Shown here piece after piece: positions 20,050 to 30,294 of a stretch of DNA of 64,000 nucleotides. Numbering within the stretch: the stretch's first letter is position 1; every line of letters begins with the position of its first letter. Below the pieces are notes generated by a model. That model did no database searches. It was not told where the DNA came from and saw only the letters and a list, made by a program, of their open reading frames with translations. The position numbers were made by a program, and so were the translations under genes. The DNA is from Lepidostoma basale. Taxonomy: Eukaryota > Arthropoda > Insecta > Trichoptera > Lepidostomatidae. The stretch covers positions 234,501-298,500 of the forward strand of contig JAHDVF020000208.1 of NCBI GenBank assembly GCA_022606425.2. The letters run 5' to 3'.

Positions 20050-20400
20050 AAAATACGGTGAATACGTGGAACATATATTAAATAGACAATATGTGCACTA
20101 CCTAAAAAGAACATTTTGTGTTAAATTATTTTTATTGTGTTATTTTATTTTATATCATTGTATTTTATATTATTTGTTTTAGATTTATTTTGTGGATGTT
20201 TTACGATCGAAGTGTGCGCGGGAGATGCTATTGGTGTCGATGAGGTTCGCAACCCATCATATCACATCTCCCGCAGGGTGAAAAGAGAAGGATGGAGTGC
20301 CGCATCGGTTAAAGTGTGACAGTCCATTCTTTCTGCCTACCCTTTCAGGAGAGGGCGTGATGATTAGTTAGTTAGTTAGTTAGTTCTAAGATTGATATCA
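20050..20400 (+). mobile_element. Element J, copy 2
   Basis: Contains ATTTATTTTGTGGATGTT, GATCGAAGTGTGCGCGGGAG, GGAGTGCCGCATCGGTTAAA and TGGCAGTCC-like 3' sequence, ending in five TTAG units (20360-20385). It sits between two unrecognised genes or in the upstream intron of the second. Confidence 0.7.
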
Positions 20401-20503
20401 AATACAGTGAAACAACATTTTGTTTGTAAATACACTTGTTTATTGATTGTTTTCATAACATTGTGAGTTTATTACTAATTGGATTTTTTTTTATTGTTTT
20501 TAG

Positions 20504-21206
20504 AAATCAAGGATCATTACGAGATGAACCTTATGCCGCTTATCCAGTCTTCATACCTGGTTATGGGTCATATATTCTTCTCTCGGACATCGATCCTTCA
20601 GAACTTGTTAATATTACTGTTCCGATGAACGAAAATTCATCATCATTTGAGAATGATAGCATTTCCAATTTAAATGTTGAAGTCAAAGAAGAAATTAAGA
20701 GGGCTAAAAGAAAGGATACAGATATAAATAATACTCTTGATAAACTGTTAGACCAAAATATTAGCAAAGAGAATAACGACACGGTATTTGAAAGCGCTTT
20801 ACAAAATGTCAAAGACAGAAGAGAAAATAATAAAAAGTATAGAAATATTTGTGAAGAAGAAAAAGAAAGTGTTAAAAGGGATAATGATAATAAGAAATAT
20901 CAAATGGAGAACAGTGGAAATGCATCAGTTGAAAAAGAAGGCAGTGCATTGCTCAATAATAATGTTGATATAAAATTTAACCCCCTGTTCTTGGGTCAAA
21001 CTCATTTGATTCCCATTGTAAAAAAACCAAATGTATTTGAGAGTGAAAAGGATTTGGAGGCCGCAAACTGGAGTGGAGAGACTGGGGACACTATTAGAGA
21101 GAGTATAAAACAAATTGTGGGAAGTGGTGCCAAAATTAAATCTCTGAAGAAGCGAATAATGCTGAACATTCTAGATAAACTTCGTGGAGCCATTCTTGAA
21201 TTTTAA
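20504..21206 (+). CDS. Unrecognised Asn/Lys/Glu-rich protein, last exon, at least 233 aa
   Basis: The exon follows the acceptor TTTTTAG ending at 20503. Its first base completes a split codon, so at least one coding exon lies upstream, and I could not identify it (the upstream sequence is repeat J and AT-rich DNA). The open frame then runs 233 codons to TAA at 21204-21206. It starts NQGSLRDEPYAAYPVFIPGY. It has eight N-glycosylation sequons (NIT, NSS, NDS, NNT, NIS, NDT, NAS, NWS), a furin-like RAKR site, and a basic amphipathic C-terminal stretch (KIKSLKKRIMLNILDKLRG). AATAAA is at 21356-21361. These traits suggest a secretory-pathway protein, but this is inference. Codon use is AT-rich like its neighbours. 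Confidence 0.6.
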
Positions 21207-21209
21207 ACT

Positions 21210-21880
21210 AAGTAGTAACCTTTTTTTATGGCTTAACAATATTTCGAAGTATAAATGACACAAATGAATGAATAGCAAATGTGTGTTAACATTTTAATTA
21301 TAGGAATATGTGTTTTCATAACAAAATATATTTGTACGCATTGGTTATTTATAAAAATAAATTGTTTTTAATTCATTATTATAAACCCGTGGCTAAAATC
21401 ATCAACCATTTATAATGAAGTGCTATTTAGTTTATTTGTTATTATCAATTCCTCGTTTAAAAAAAAACTGTGATATGATTTGTGTATTATTTTTAACTAC
21501 CTAGTGCCAAGTACATTATTATTTAGGTAAATAGGTAATGTGGTACGTTGAATAAAAGTTATTTTATTTAAGATGGTTTCATTTAATCACACTTGCAGTT
21601 TTTTTACCTTCATCAATTAAATAACTGTTTTCCAACATAAACTAAGCAGCTTTTTTAATAAGTCTACAAAAACATTTATTTTATTTGAACTTCCATTATA
21701 CTTTTAAAACTTGTTGATTTATAAATAATTAGAAGATAATTGCTGATTTTTTTAAATACAGTTATAATTAGAGACTACTATAATAATATTACTCGAATTA
21801 AACACAAAAAAGTTATACTCTTTTCAAACAAAACACACATTAAATTGAATCTGTCAAAATAAATTTTTATCATATAAATT
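21210..21880. other. 3' UTR and AT-rich spacer
   Basis: Probable 3' UTR of the preceding gene up to about 21380. Beyond that I see no exon or repeat border. Confidence 0.5.
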
Positions 21881-21881
21881 A

Positions 21882-22898
21882 ATCGGTTGTTTAAGAAGGG
21901 GAACAAGTCAAGCGGACCAAACTTTTCAGGAGACACAAAAAACTATTTAAATAATGAAATTGCACAATAATTTTTATTTTTATTTTTAGTAAAATTGGTA
22001 TTTGACAAAATACATCCAATGCAAGTTTTTTTTATCAAAACTTTATTCCGTTTTTATATATTTAAATTTAAAAACAGTTGACTTGTTTCCTTTCTTGACT
22101 AAACGTTAAAATGTAACGAAAAAATGAATGAAAGTTGGTAAAACGTTTTATTAATCATCATTTTCATTATTTTTATCAGTATTTGGCCAGTTTTCAACAA
22201 TATTTAAAACAAATCTTATGTATATCTGGAATTCTCTCTGTCTTCAATTTTCTTAATGTTTATTGGTATTGGACTACTGTACGCTTGTACCTTTGGAAAA
22301 ATTGGTGTTTGTCCAAGATTCTTCTCAAATCAAATGTATGGTGAGTTAATGATTAGATGAATGGGCGTGCTACCACACATACTTTCAGATTTGAAGAGTA
22401 CTCCAACTCTAGGAAGGTAGAAACCAAAAAATGTTGCTTGTACGCACGTGGAACTGGGCGGGATTTGGTATCCATTGAGATGGCATTTCGTTTATAGAAA
22501 TTTGGCCATCAGTCCTTGAAATTTAATATGTCCAGACTTTTAACCATGCAAACCGTAAACTTTTTAGTAGCTTTGATTTCAGATCCCGACATTTTAGATA
22601 AAAACACCAAACGACCGAACTTAACAGTCTCAGAAATTAGTAGGTCATGTTTAACCAATCTTTCATTGTCATAATCATACATAATTGTTGTCAGATTAGT
22701 TAAGAAAGGGAACATGTCATTGACTTGTTCCCTTTCATAGCTAAACTGAAATAAGCGCTGTCTTATTTCTCTGTGTTAGAATGGTCGGATTTGTTATCAT
22801 TCTTTACAAAAACATGGGTTTTGACCTACAGAAAAGTAATCCATCGAAATTGACATATGTGAAAAAGTCTGACTTGTTACGTTTCTTGAATAACCGAT
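21882..22898. mobile_element. 1-kb DNA transposon of unknown class with ~30-bp inverted repeats
   Basis: The left end is ATCGGTTGTTTAAGAAGG followed by GGAACAAGTCAA. The right end (complement) is ATCGGTTATTCAAGAAACGT followed by AACAAGTCAG. The core motif (TTAAGAAAGGGAACAAGTCA) recurs inside the element in both orientations, near 22077-22103, 22697-22716 and 22718-22740. No recognisable transposase is found; the longest frames are 60-70 codons. No clear target duplication is seen. Confidence 0.7.
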
Positions 22899-22924
22899 TC
22901 AAATATTCTTAATACTTTACTACG

Positions 22925-23392
22925 CCAGAGAATGATCAAATGCTATGTGTGGTCTGTATTATTGTACGGATGTGAAACGTGGACCTTGAAAGTCAACTCA
23001 ATGAACAGACTTGAAGCATTTGAAATGTGGCTCCATCGCCGAATGCTCAGAATTCCCTGGATAGACATGGTTACCAATACAGAAGTCCTGAGGCGAGCTA
23101 GAGTTGACAGGGAACTGTTATCAACTATCAAGGTTCAGAAGATTTCACATCTGGGTCATATACTGCGTGGGAAAAAGTACCACCTTCTCCAACTGATATT
23201 GGAGGGGAAAATTGAGGGACGCTAAGGGCCTGGTATGAGACAAATATCCTGGCTGCGAAACCTGAGGGAGTGGACCGGCATCCGAAGTGTGGAGGAGCTG
23301 TTCCGAGCGGCACAGTAGAGAGATAAGTTCACCGAGGTGATCGCCAACGCTAGGGGGACCCGACGGGGCACTTTAAGAAGACTTTACTATTA
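22925..23392 (+). mobile_element. LINE family B 3' end
   Basis: Reads RMIKCYVWSVLLYGCETWTL, MNRLEAFEMWLHRRMLRIPW and ELLSTIKVQKISHLGHILRG. It then breaks at a stop near 23224, resumes GMRQISWLRNLREWTGIRS, and ends GTRRGTL with a degenerate (GAA)n. It is one of six family B copies, and the catalytic domain is absent. Confidence 0.85.
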
Positions 23393-23621
23393 TTTTTTAT
23401 TCATATTTAATACCAAACAAAATGTTTTGTTTGCTCAATAAGTTTTTAAATGTTTATATAATAGAAAGTTTTAGTATATACCATACATAACATACCAATA
23501 TACTAGATTGGCTACACTATAAATACTATTTTTTACTAGTAATTGTTGGATGTTTTGTATTAGATGTGTTTTAAGAGACATGATCTATAATATGTTTCAA
23601 TCAATAATATATATAATATCA

Positions 23622-24005
23622 CAGAAAGAAGAAGGCAGGCTGGCAGTTTTTGAGAGGGAGATTCTGAGAAAAAAAATTGGACCCACGCTGGAGAATGAAA
23701 CTTAATAAATCAAAAGAAATCTTGAACTTGAAGTACTGATTAACCAGGAAACAGTGGTGAGATTTTATTAGTCTCAACGTCTAAGGTGGGCTGGCCATGT
23801 AAAAAGAATACCAGATGGTAGGGCACCAAAAACTAGGTCCAAATGGGTGCCGCGCTAAAAGAGATCAAGAAAAAGATGGACTCGAAGACATTGGAAAGAT
23901 CTGGAGAATGAAGAGAATTGACATGGGGCAGAAGCCAGTGGAGGACTGTTGTGGAAGAGGCCAAGTCCTACACCGGGATGTGGCCGAGAAGAAGAAGAAG
24001 AATAT
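23622..24005 (+). mobile_element. LINE family H 3' end
   Basis: Frame-shifted coding remnants EGRLAVFEREILRKK, RLRWAGHVKRIPDGRAPK and RSRKRWTRRHWKDLE end in GAAGAAGAAGAAGAA. A related copy is at 54390-54600. Confidence 0.7.
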
Positions 24006-24009
24006 ACAA

Positions 24010-24560
24010 CATGTCATTATTTAAATATTCAAGCATCTCATAGTAATATTGTAGTCATTGTTAAATTTCAATTTATAAACCTTTCTGAATCATAATGAAA
24101 ATTCATGGACAATGAATAATTTCATTATTATTATTTTATTGCTTGACATCATAATTTTGCAATTGGTTGAAATTATAAGGCGAACTAATAATATACATCA
24201 GTATCTATGTAAGTAAATAATATAAATGAAAATTTTGGAGGAAAAAAAAAACAAATTTAATTTGTATAGTATGCACGATCCGAAATATGAATATAAGTCA
24301 TGTGCTGCGTTACTGTAATATTTTTGTGGTATACAGTCTTGTGTTACTTTCCTCAAACTCAAATAAAATAATAATATCGTAATTTTACGAACACACTTGC
24401 TATCAATGAAAATGGCTACCTTGCAGGTGTAGGTGGAATGTCTGCAAATGTCAGCTTTTGACACATTTAACTAAAAGTGATATGTGGGATTTAATATAAA
24501 CGAACGAGTTTTTTTTAAGTAAGTTTGTTATTTAAAACACAAAGGGACAGTGCTTCGCTC
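24010..24560. promoter_or_regulatory. Upstream region of AP-1mu, no gene seen
   Basis: AT-rich to about 24530. The stretch 24540-24625 is less AT-rich (TTCAATGTCGACGTCACCTT, containing a CRE-like GACGTCA) and probably holds the AP-1mu promoter and 5' UTR exon. The transcription start cannot be fixed from sequence. Confidence 0.35.
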
Positions 24561-24681
24561 TTCTACATTGACTTTTATCGGTTCAATGTCGACGTCACCT
24601 TGGTTATGTGAAACGCTAACTTCACGTTAAATATGCTCGTATTTTAAGTGGCTTTTGTCGTTTATTTTCAGAAATCTAAAG

Positions 24682-25950
24682 ATGTCGTCTTCCGCTATTT
24701 ATATTTTGGACGTGAAGGGGAAGGTTCTGATATCTCGGACTTACCGCGGCGACATTGAGCTCGGCATAATAGACAAGTTCATGCCCTTGCTAATGGAAAA
24801 GGAGGAAGAAGGGATGCTCACACCCCTCCTGCAGACGAGCGACTGCACCTTCGCCTACATCAAAACAAACAACTTGTATATAGTGTCCACCACGAAGAAG
24901 AACGCCAACATCGCTTTAATATTTGTGTTTCTGTATAAAATAGTTGAGGTTATGACTGAATACTTTAAAGAGTTAGAGGAGGAGAGCATACGAGATAACT
25001 TTGTGGTTATCTACGAGCTGCTGGACGAGCTTATCGACTTTGGGTATCCTCAGACGACAGACAGCAAGATTCTGCAGGAATACATCACCCAGGAAGGTCA
25101 CAAATTAGAAATGCAGCCTAGAATTCCGATGGCCGTCACCAACGCCGTATCATGGCGCTCCGAAGGGATAAAGTACAGAAAGAACGAAGTGTTCCTCGAT
25201 GTCATCGAGTCGGTCAATCTTCTCGCTAATTCCAACGGAAACGTTTTAAGAAGTGAAATCGTTGGAGCCATCAAAATGCGAGTTTATTTATCTGGAATGC
25301 CGGAGTTGAGACTCGGACTCAACGATAAGGTTCTCTTCGAGAGCACCGGCCGGGGAAAGTCAAAATCCGTAGAACTCGAGGATGTAAAATTCCATCAGTG
25401 CGTGAGATTATCTCGCTTTGAAAACGATCGTACCATTTCTTTCATTCCACCCGACGGAGAATTCGAATTGATGTCATACCGATTAAACACGCACGTGAAA
25501 CCTCTCATCTGGATCGAATCTGTTATCGAGAGACACGCCCATTCTCGAGTTGAGTACATGATCAAAGCTAAATCGCAATTCAAGCGCAGATCAACGGCTA
25601 ACAATGTGGAGATTGTAATCCCGGTACCAGCAGACGCAGACTCTCCTAAATTTAAAACTACAATCGGGAGTGTTAAGTACACACCGGAACAAAACGCCAT
25701 CACCTGGTCTATTAAATCTTTTCCAGGAGGAAAGGAATATTTAATGCGAGCACACTTCGGTCTCCCGTCGGTGGAATGTGAAGATACAGATGGAAAACCT
25801 CCGATCCAAGTGAAGTTTGAGATTCCCTACTTCACGACGTCTGGAATTCAGGTCAGGTATCTGAAGATTATCGAGAAGAGCGGATACCAGGCTCTTCCGT
25901 GGGTGCGTTACATCACGCAGAACGGAGACTACCAGCTCCGAACCAACTGA
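24682..25950 (+). CDS. AP-1mu: AP-1 complex subunit mu, complete, single coding exon, 422 aa
   Basis: Medium subunit of the AP-1 clathrin adaptor, which sorts cargo with Yxx-phi signals between trans-Golgi and endosomes. The start is the ATG at 24682 (MSSSAIYILDVKGKVLISR), not an upstream non-ATG extension, because an acceptor TTTTCAG ends at 24671. The 5' UTR is therefore spliced, while the coding region is uninterrupted. The N-terminal longin domain spans roughly residues 1-140 (FAYIKTNNLYIVSTTKKN, ELLDELIDFGYPQTT). The C-terminal mu homology domain begins near SWRSEGIKYRKNEVFLDVIE and ends LPWVRYITQNGDYQLRTN. The Asp of FLDV and the Trp of LPWV match the tyrosine-motif pocket. The length equals the usual 422-426 residues, with no damage. 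ATTAAA at 26011 may be the poly(A) signal. The coding region is clearly GC-richer than its flanks. Confidence 0.98.
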   Translation: MSSSAIYILDVKGKVLISRTYRGDIELGIIDKFMPLLMEKEEEGMLTPLLQTSDCTFAYIKTNNLYIVSTTKKNANIALIFVFLYKIVEVMTEYFKELEEESIRDNFVVIYELLDELIDFGYPQTTDSKILQEYITQEGHKLEMQPRIPMAVTNAVSWRSEGIKYRKNEVFLDVIESVNLLANSNGNVLRSEIVGAIKMRVYLSGMPELRLGLNDKVLFESTGRGKSKSVELEDVKFHQCVRLSRFENDRTISFIPPDGEFELMSYRLNTHVKPLIWIESVIERHAHSRVEYMIKAKSQFKRRSTANNVEIVIPVPADADSPKFKTTIGSVKYTPEQNAITWSIKSFPGGKEYLMRAHFGLPSVECEDTDGKPPIQVKFEIPYFTTSGIQVRYLKIIEKSGYQALPWVRYITQNGDYQLRTN

Positions 25951-26124
25951 CCGTTACACAATCTAGGATAACGGATTTTCCTTTTATAAAATGAACTGAG
26001 TTTTGTTTTTATTAAAAGGAATCTTTTAACATTTAGACTTGTTTCTGATTCAGTATAAGTAATTTAAATTGCATGTGAGAACTGCACACATGTAAAGATT
26101 ATCCAAAATTTTGTATATTACTGT

Positions 26125-26335
26125 CAACTATTAAACTAGTTTCATTGCCTTTGGAACCATTCAACTAGTTTCATCCCCTTTGGAACCATTCAACTAGTTT
26201 CATCCCCTTTGGAACCAGTCCACTAGTTTCATTGCCTTTGGAACCATTCCACTAGTTTCATTGCCTTTGGAACCATTCCACTAGTTTCATTGCCTTTGAA
26301 ACTATTCAACTTTTCATTTCATTTGGAATCCTTCT
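26125..26335. repeat. 29-bp minisatellite downstream of AP-1mu
   Basis: The unit CACTAGTTTCATTGCCTTTG + GAACCATTC recurs about seven times, with a CATCCCC variant in the second and third copies. The last copy is degenerate. It starts about 110 bp after the probable poly(A) signal, so it is in or just beyond the 3' UTR. Confidence 0.9.
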
Positions 26336-26640
26336 GACTCGTGGTATTTTTGAAGGAACCCTCTTAATTTTAGATAGCATATTTGTCACTTATCATTAAG
26401 TTGTTTTTCTTTCTTTAGAAAGTGGAATCAATTGCAAAAGATTCAATTTGAAATTAAATGGCGATTGCATTAGTGTATTCAATTTAGTTATATACGGACA
26501 CATGCGTGTGGGTCTTAACATCACTATTGTCCTTTGCACTTTGCTGCATTATGGACTTCATTTCTCAGAGATAATTTTACAGGTTAATAATTTCTCACAG
26601 ATCCCAGGTTGAAAATAATAGAGTTATAAAACAAAATATA
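26336..26640. other. No gene seen
   Basis: AT-rich spacer without recognisable features. Confidence 0.5.
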
Positions 26641-26689
26641 GTGTTGAAATATCTTCCAATATAACATTATAAAGAGTTAAATAATCATA

Positions 26690-27085
26690 AAATATATACA
26701 TGTATTGTTTCTTTAACAATGATGTAAAACTCTTCTTCTTCTTAAACTGGTTGTAAGTCGCTAGTTTGCTGCTCTTGCGATTTGGAATTCCAGCTGTCTT
26801 ACCTTCTCTTGGGAGTCTTCCAGGCTTCCTTCTTCCCTTTGGTTTCCCATGCAAGGCAAGGTGTTCATTAACAATGATGTAAAACTCCATGTTAAAAGAT
26901 GAATACAAATGAAAATGTCTGTTTTCTATAGGTTTTATTATATAATACTTTACAGTAATGAAATGTTTCACTTTGCAAAGGTATTATCAAATGTCTATAC
27001 ATTTGATAATGCCTTAGCAAAGTGAAACATGTAATTTCCATAAAATATATAATAATAAAACTTATAAAAAACAATTGTTTTCATT
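26690..27085. repeat. Family-2 hammerhead-type inverted repeat, interrupted by a LINE scrap
   Basis: Has the outer TTGTTTCTTTAACAATGATG sequence, an inner minus arm at about 26955-26995 and a plus arm at 27003-27033 (TTGATAA, stem GCCTT/AAAGT, GAAA, CATG, TA). The LINE piece at 26733-26867 is inserted in it. Confidence 0.6.
26733..26867 (-). mobile_element. Short LINE insertion with 20-bp target duplication
   Basis: TTAACAATGATGTAAAACTC at 26713-26732 is repeated exactly at 26868-26887. On the minus strand the insert encodes a reverse-transcriptase C-terminus (ALHGKPKGRRKPGRLPREG) and ends in a (GAA)n-type tail. Strong 5' truncation left only 135 bp. Confidence 0.85.
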
Positions 27086-27114
27086 AATATCAAGAACTTG
27101 TTAAATTTCATGTT

Positions 27115-27640
27115 TATGCCTTAGGCATGATTCTTATTCTTCTTTTTGTCCTGTCACACCTCCGTGGTGCATCAGGCCTCAAGGAACCTTCTCCACCCGA
27201 CTCTATCGCATGCCTGATGCCTAACATCATCCCAAATGAGGCCTGCTGATTTAACCTCGTCCTGCAGGGCTCTTCTCCAGGTGGCTCTAGGTCTGCCTCG
27301 CTTCCTCTTTCCCCCCAAGGAGACCAGTCTAGTGTGCCCTGAGCGATGCAGGGTGGGTTCCGTCTCAGAGTGTGACCGATCCACTGCCATTTGCATCTAG
27401 CAACTTGTTCTCTAGTTGGCTTTTCGCCTGCCATGGTCCAGAGAACGGCATGTGACACTGTTTGGGGCCAGTAGATCTTGAATATTGAGCGAAGGCACCT
27501 ATTTATAAACACCTGGAGTTTTCCAATAACGTCCGCGGTAGATTTCCAAGTCTCACGTCCGTACAGCAGTACGCTTTTAACGCTGTTGCTGAATATTTGG
27601 AGCTTGAGCTTTCTCGAAATGATACTGGAACATTATACAG
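27115..27640 (-). mobile_element. LINE 3' end on the minus strand
   Basis: The minus strand reads SNSVKSVLLYGRETWKS, CLRSIFKIYWPQTVSH, QWIGHTLRRNPP and GKRKRGRPRATWRRAL (in two frames), a reverse-transcriptase C-terminal tail. It is frameshifted and 5'-truncated. Confidence 0.8.
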
Positions 27641-27644
27641 GGCG

Positions 27645-28500
27645 AAGCATAGTGAAAGCTCCCCTTTTGAGTCTGCTGGCTACATCTTCCTCCTATTATA
27701 CTATATTGATGTCAGAAACATGACTGAATGTGTTAAATGCTGTATTGCAATTATTAGATTTTCTATATATTTGGATAAATTTAAAATTATAACAGAATAA
27801 AACTTTATTTATTGTTGACAAATATACAAGTTGTTTGTGAAGTCTCCGCAAGCTGGCTTCCCTAAAACATTCCATTGGTTGGTGTTTCTATTGCGTAGTC
27901 AATATTTTATATAATTGATGTATTTGGCATAATTACACCATTATGTATTTGTTTTTTTTATGTAACTAACACCAGGATGTATTGAAAACTTATTTTATTA
28001 TTAATTTAGTGCCACATATCCTAATTAATTTGTACTTAGGGGAGTCTTGGTTAATGAAATTTAATTATTTTAAAATTGTATTCTGTATTTTAAAATGGTA
28101 ATTATTTTAAAATGTGTACAACAGTTTACTTTATTATATCTTTGTGAAATTTCAAAATAGGGTGCTGTGTATAGATTCAGTTAGTTAACTCTTGTATAGA
28201 TTAATCTAAGGCACATTTGAAATCGTTATATGAACATTTTAAACAAAAAAAATTGCATTGAGTCGCTTGGAAAAGTCACCAACTTGAATAATCTTTACAT
28301 ATTCTCAAGAGAAAATAATGTTTGATAATTATTCATCTATATATAAATAAAAGGCAATGTTCGTGGCTATAGGACCGATAGACTCGACAAATAAAGAACC
28401 GATTGCGACGAAATTTTAACTGTTTATTTATATTACTTCGGCGAAGTTTAAAAAATGATATAATACCGACTGAGTTATAATGCACTTTAAAAATTAATTC
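27645..28500. other. No gene seen
   Basis: AT-rich spacer. Weak frames only. Confidence 0.5.
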
Positions 28501-28509
28501 TTACTATGA

Positions 28510-28930
28510 CAGGCAAATAGTTCTCTTATTCCTTCTTCTTAAAGTGCCCTGTCAGGTCCCACACGACGTTGGCGATTACTCTGGTAAACTCTTCCCTATC
28601 CTGCGCTGTCCGGAATAGCTCCTCCACAGTTCCGATTCCCATCCATTCCCTCACATTGTGCAGCCAAGAGATCTGCCTTCTTCCTGCCCCCCTGCGGCCC
28701 TCTATTTTTCCCTTCAAAATTAGATGCAGCAGGCAATATTTTTCTCCTCGTAGAACGTGACCTAGATATGAAATCTTGCAGACTTTGATCAATTCCAGCA
28801 GCTCTCTATTTACTCCTGCACGATTCAGGACTTCTGTGTTCATCACTCTGTCTGTCCATGGGATCCTGAACATTCTTCGGTGAAGCCACATTTCAAATGC
28901 CTCTAACCGGTTCATTGTATTTACTTTTAA
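28510..28930 (-). mobile_element. LINE family B 3' end, minus strand
   Basis: An uninterrupted minus-strand frame reads [56 protein letters not shown] and VVWDLTGHFKKKE. Its 3' end is at 28527, with CTTCTTCTT as the tail complement. Confidence 0.85.
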
Positions 28931-28934
28931 TTCT

Positions 28935-29700
28935 TATCGCTAGGAGTGTTCATTGTGTGTAATGTAAGTCACCAAGAGATGGCGCTCGAATCAGTTTAAA
29001 TGACAGCTGCCAATCATTGATAGATTATCATGACATTACTTCACTTGTAATGGATTTCATTCTATTCCGTTGAATGATATAAATGAATTGACATCAAACT
29101 TCAATTGTATTTGTTTAATTCATATATTATGTATGCAATACTCGAATATAGCAATGGCGAAAGCATTGTCGGATCCACTAATGTCATTTAAAATGTATTT
29201 TACTCAAAGCTGTAATGATTATATACGTAATTATAATTTAATCCAATTTAAATAATAAAAAAATGTCTCTTGCGTATGTGTAAAGTAGTTTAAATCATTT
29301 ATTTGACTTTAGTTGGTGACTTTTAGCAAGCCGACGAGATGATTGCCGCATTTTTAACGTTAAACAAAAAAGTATTAATAATTTGACACGTTAATGAATG
29401 ATTCCTTTTGTTTATAAGAAGTAAATTTAAGATTTTTGTTTTCAGTAATTACATATATTTTTTTATTGATCATACGAGGATTTCGTTTAGTTTTCATGCA
29501 CTGACATATTTGTAAATACTTACTTGGATAAGATGTAAAATAAAAACCAAACATTCTATGCCTTGAAATTTATCCACCCCGCTTTGAAAATCTGATTAAA
29601 TGTAAAGTTTTGCCTTAAGTATAATTATATTCTTAAGCAATCTTTAGATCAAAATTATTTGTAAAACATTATTTTATATACATATATTAAATATTTAAAT
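28935..29700. other. No gene seen
   Basis: AT-rich sequence with no supportable exon. Confidence 0.45.
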
Positions 29701-29709
29701 GGACTTAAG

Positions 29710-30199
29710 TTATTTCATATCTGCCATAAATTCATTCATCCGTTCATCCGTGCTTTTTGATTTTATTTTTGCATTCCATACTATTTTATTAATAAACAAA
29801 TTATATAAGTCATTTTTTGTCTCTGGTTCATCCGAGCATTTGAAAACTGACAGTTGTAAGAGTTGTTCATTTGTTATTTTCCGTTGAAATAAAACTCGAC
29901 ATTGTATAAATCAATAATTTGTATTTTTACCCAAATAGTTATGTTTACATTTAAGCAATACTTCGCGGAAAAAATTATAGAGCTCTTCATCCATACACGA
30001 TAAAATAAATACATTTAATATGCATAAAAATAGTTTGTTTTATTCTAACCAACAAATTCTTTGGCCACTTACGAGTCGATTTTAATATATTGTTTAGTCT
30101 TTCTTCTATATTCGCCTTCAGTTTGTGTTGTGGATTCATATTTGAATAAATATGACTGCACTTAGTATTATAACACTTTATTTCACTTAACACAGACAT
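29710..30199 (-). CDS. Candidate small two-exon gene, 103 aa, uncertain
   Basis: On the minus strand an ATG at 30199-30197 opens MSVLSEIKCYNTKCSHIY to a GTAAGT donor (exon 30199-30073). A second open stretch, 29894-29710, continues in the same phase (QRKITNEQLLQL, SDEPETKNDLYNLFIN, STDERMNEFMADMK, TAA). The acceptor (CGAG) lacks a good pyrimidine tract, which is the main weakness. The protein is hydrophilic and I do not recognise it. The first 60 bp of exon 1 are inversely duplicated at 30223-30290, so exon 1 forms one arm of a palindrome. It could instead be part of an unknown transposon. Confidence 0.3.
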
Positions 30200-30292
30200 A
30201 TTTCTGTTATAATCTAACCGAAACATGTCTGTGATAAGTGAAATAAAGTGTTATATTACTAAGTGCAGTTATATTCATTCAAATATTGTTTA
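30133..30292. repeat. Palindrome with ~60-bp arms
   Basis: The left arm ATTTGAATAAATATGACTGC...AGACAT (to 30199) and right arm ATGTCTGTGATAAGTGAAAT...TTCAAAT (30223-30290) are inverse complements with a few differences. The loop is about 23 bp. Confidence 0.8.
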
Positions 30293-30294
30293 GT

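Noticed and set aside
20436..20503. N-terminal hydrophobic extension before the exon at 20504, looking like a signal peptide
   Set aside because: It starts at a TTG, not an ATG, and a strong acceptor separates it from the exon.
22135..22344. 69-codon plus-strand frame as a gene
   Set aside because: It lies inside a transposon of unknown class, is rich in Phe/Tyr/Leu from AT-rich DNA and has no partner exon.
24198..24464. 88-codon minus-strand frame upstream of AP-1mu
   Set aside because: Composition is that of random AT-rich DNA, with no splice support or recognisable motif.
25395..25703. 102-codon minus-strand frame
   Set aside because: Antisense shadow of AP-1mu.
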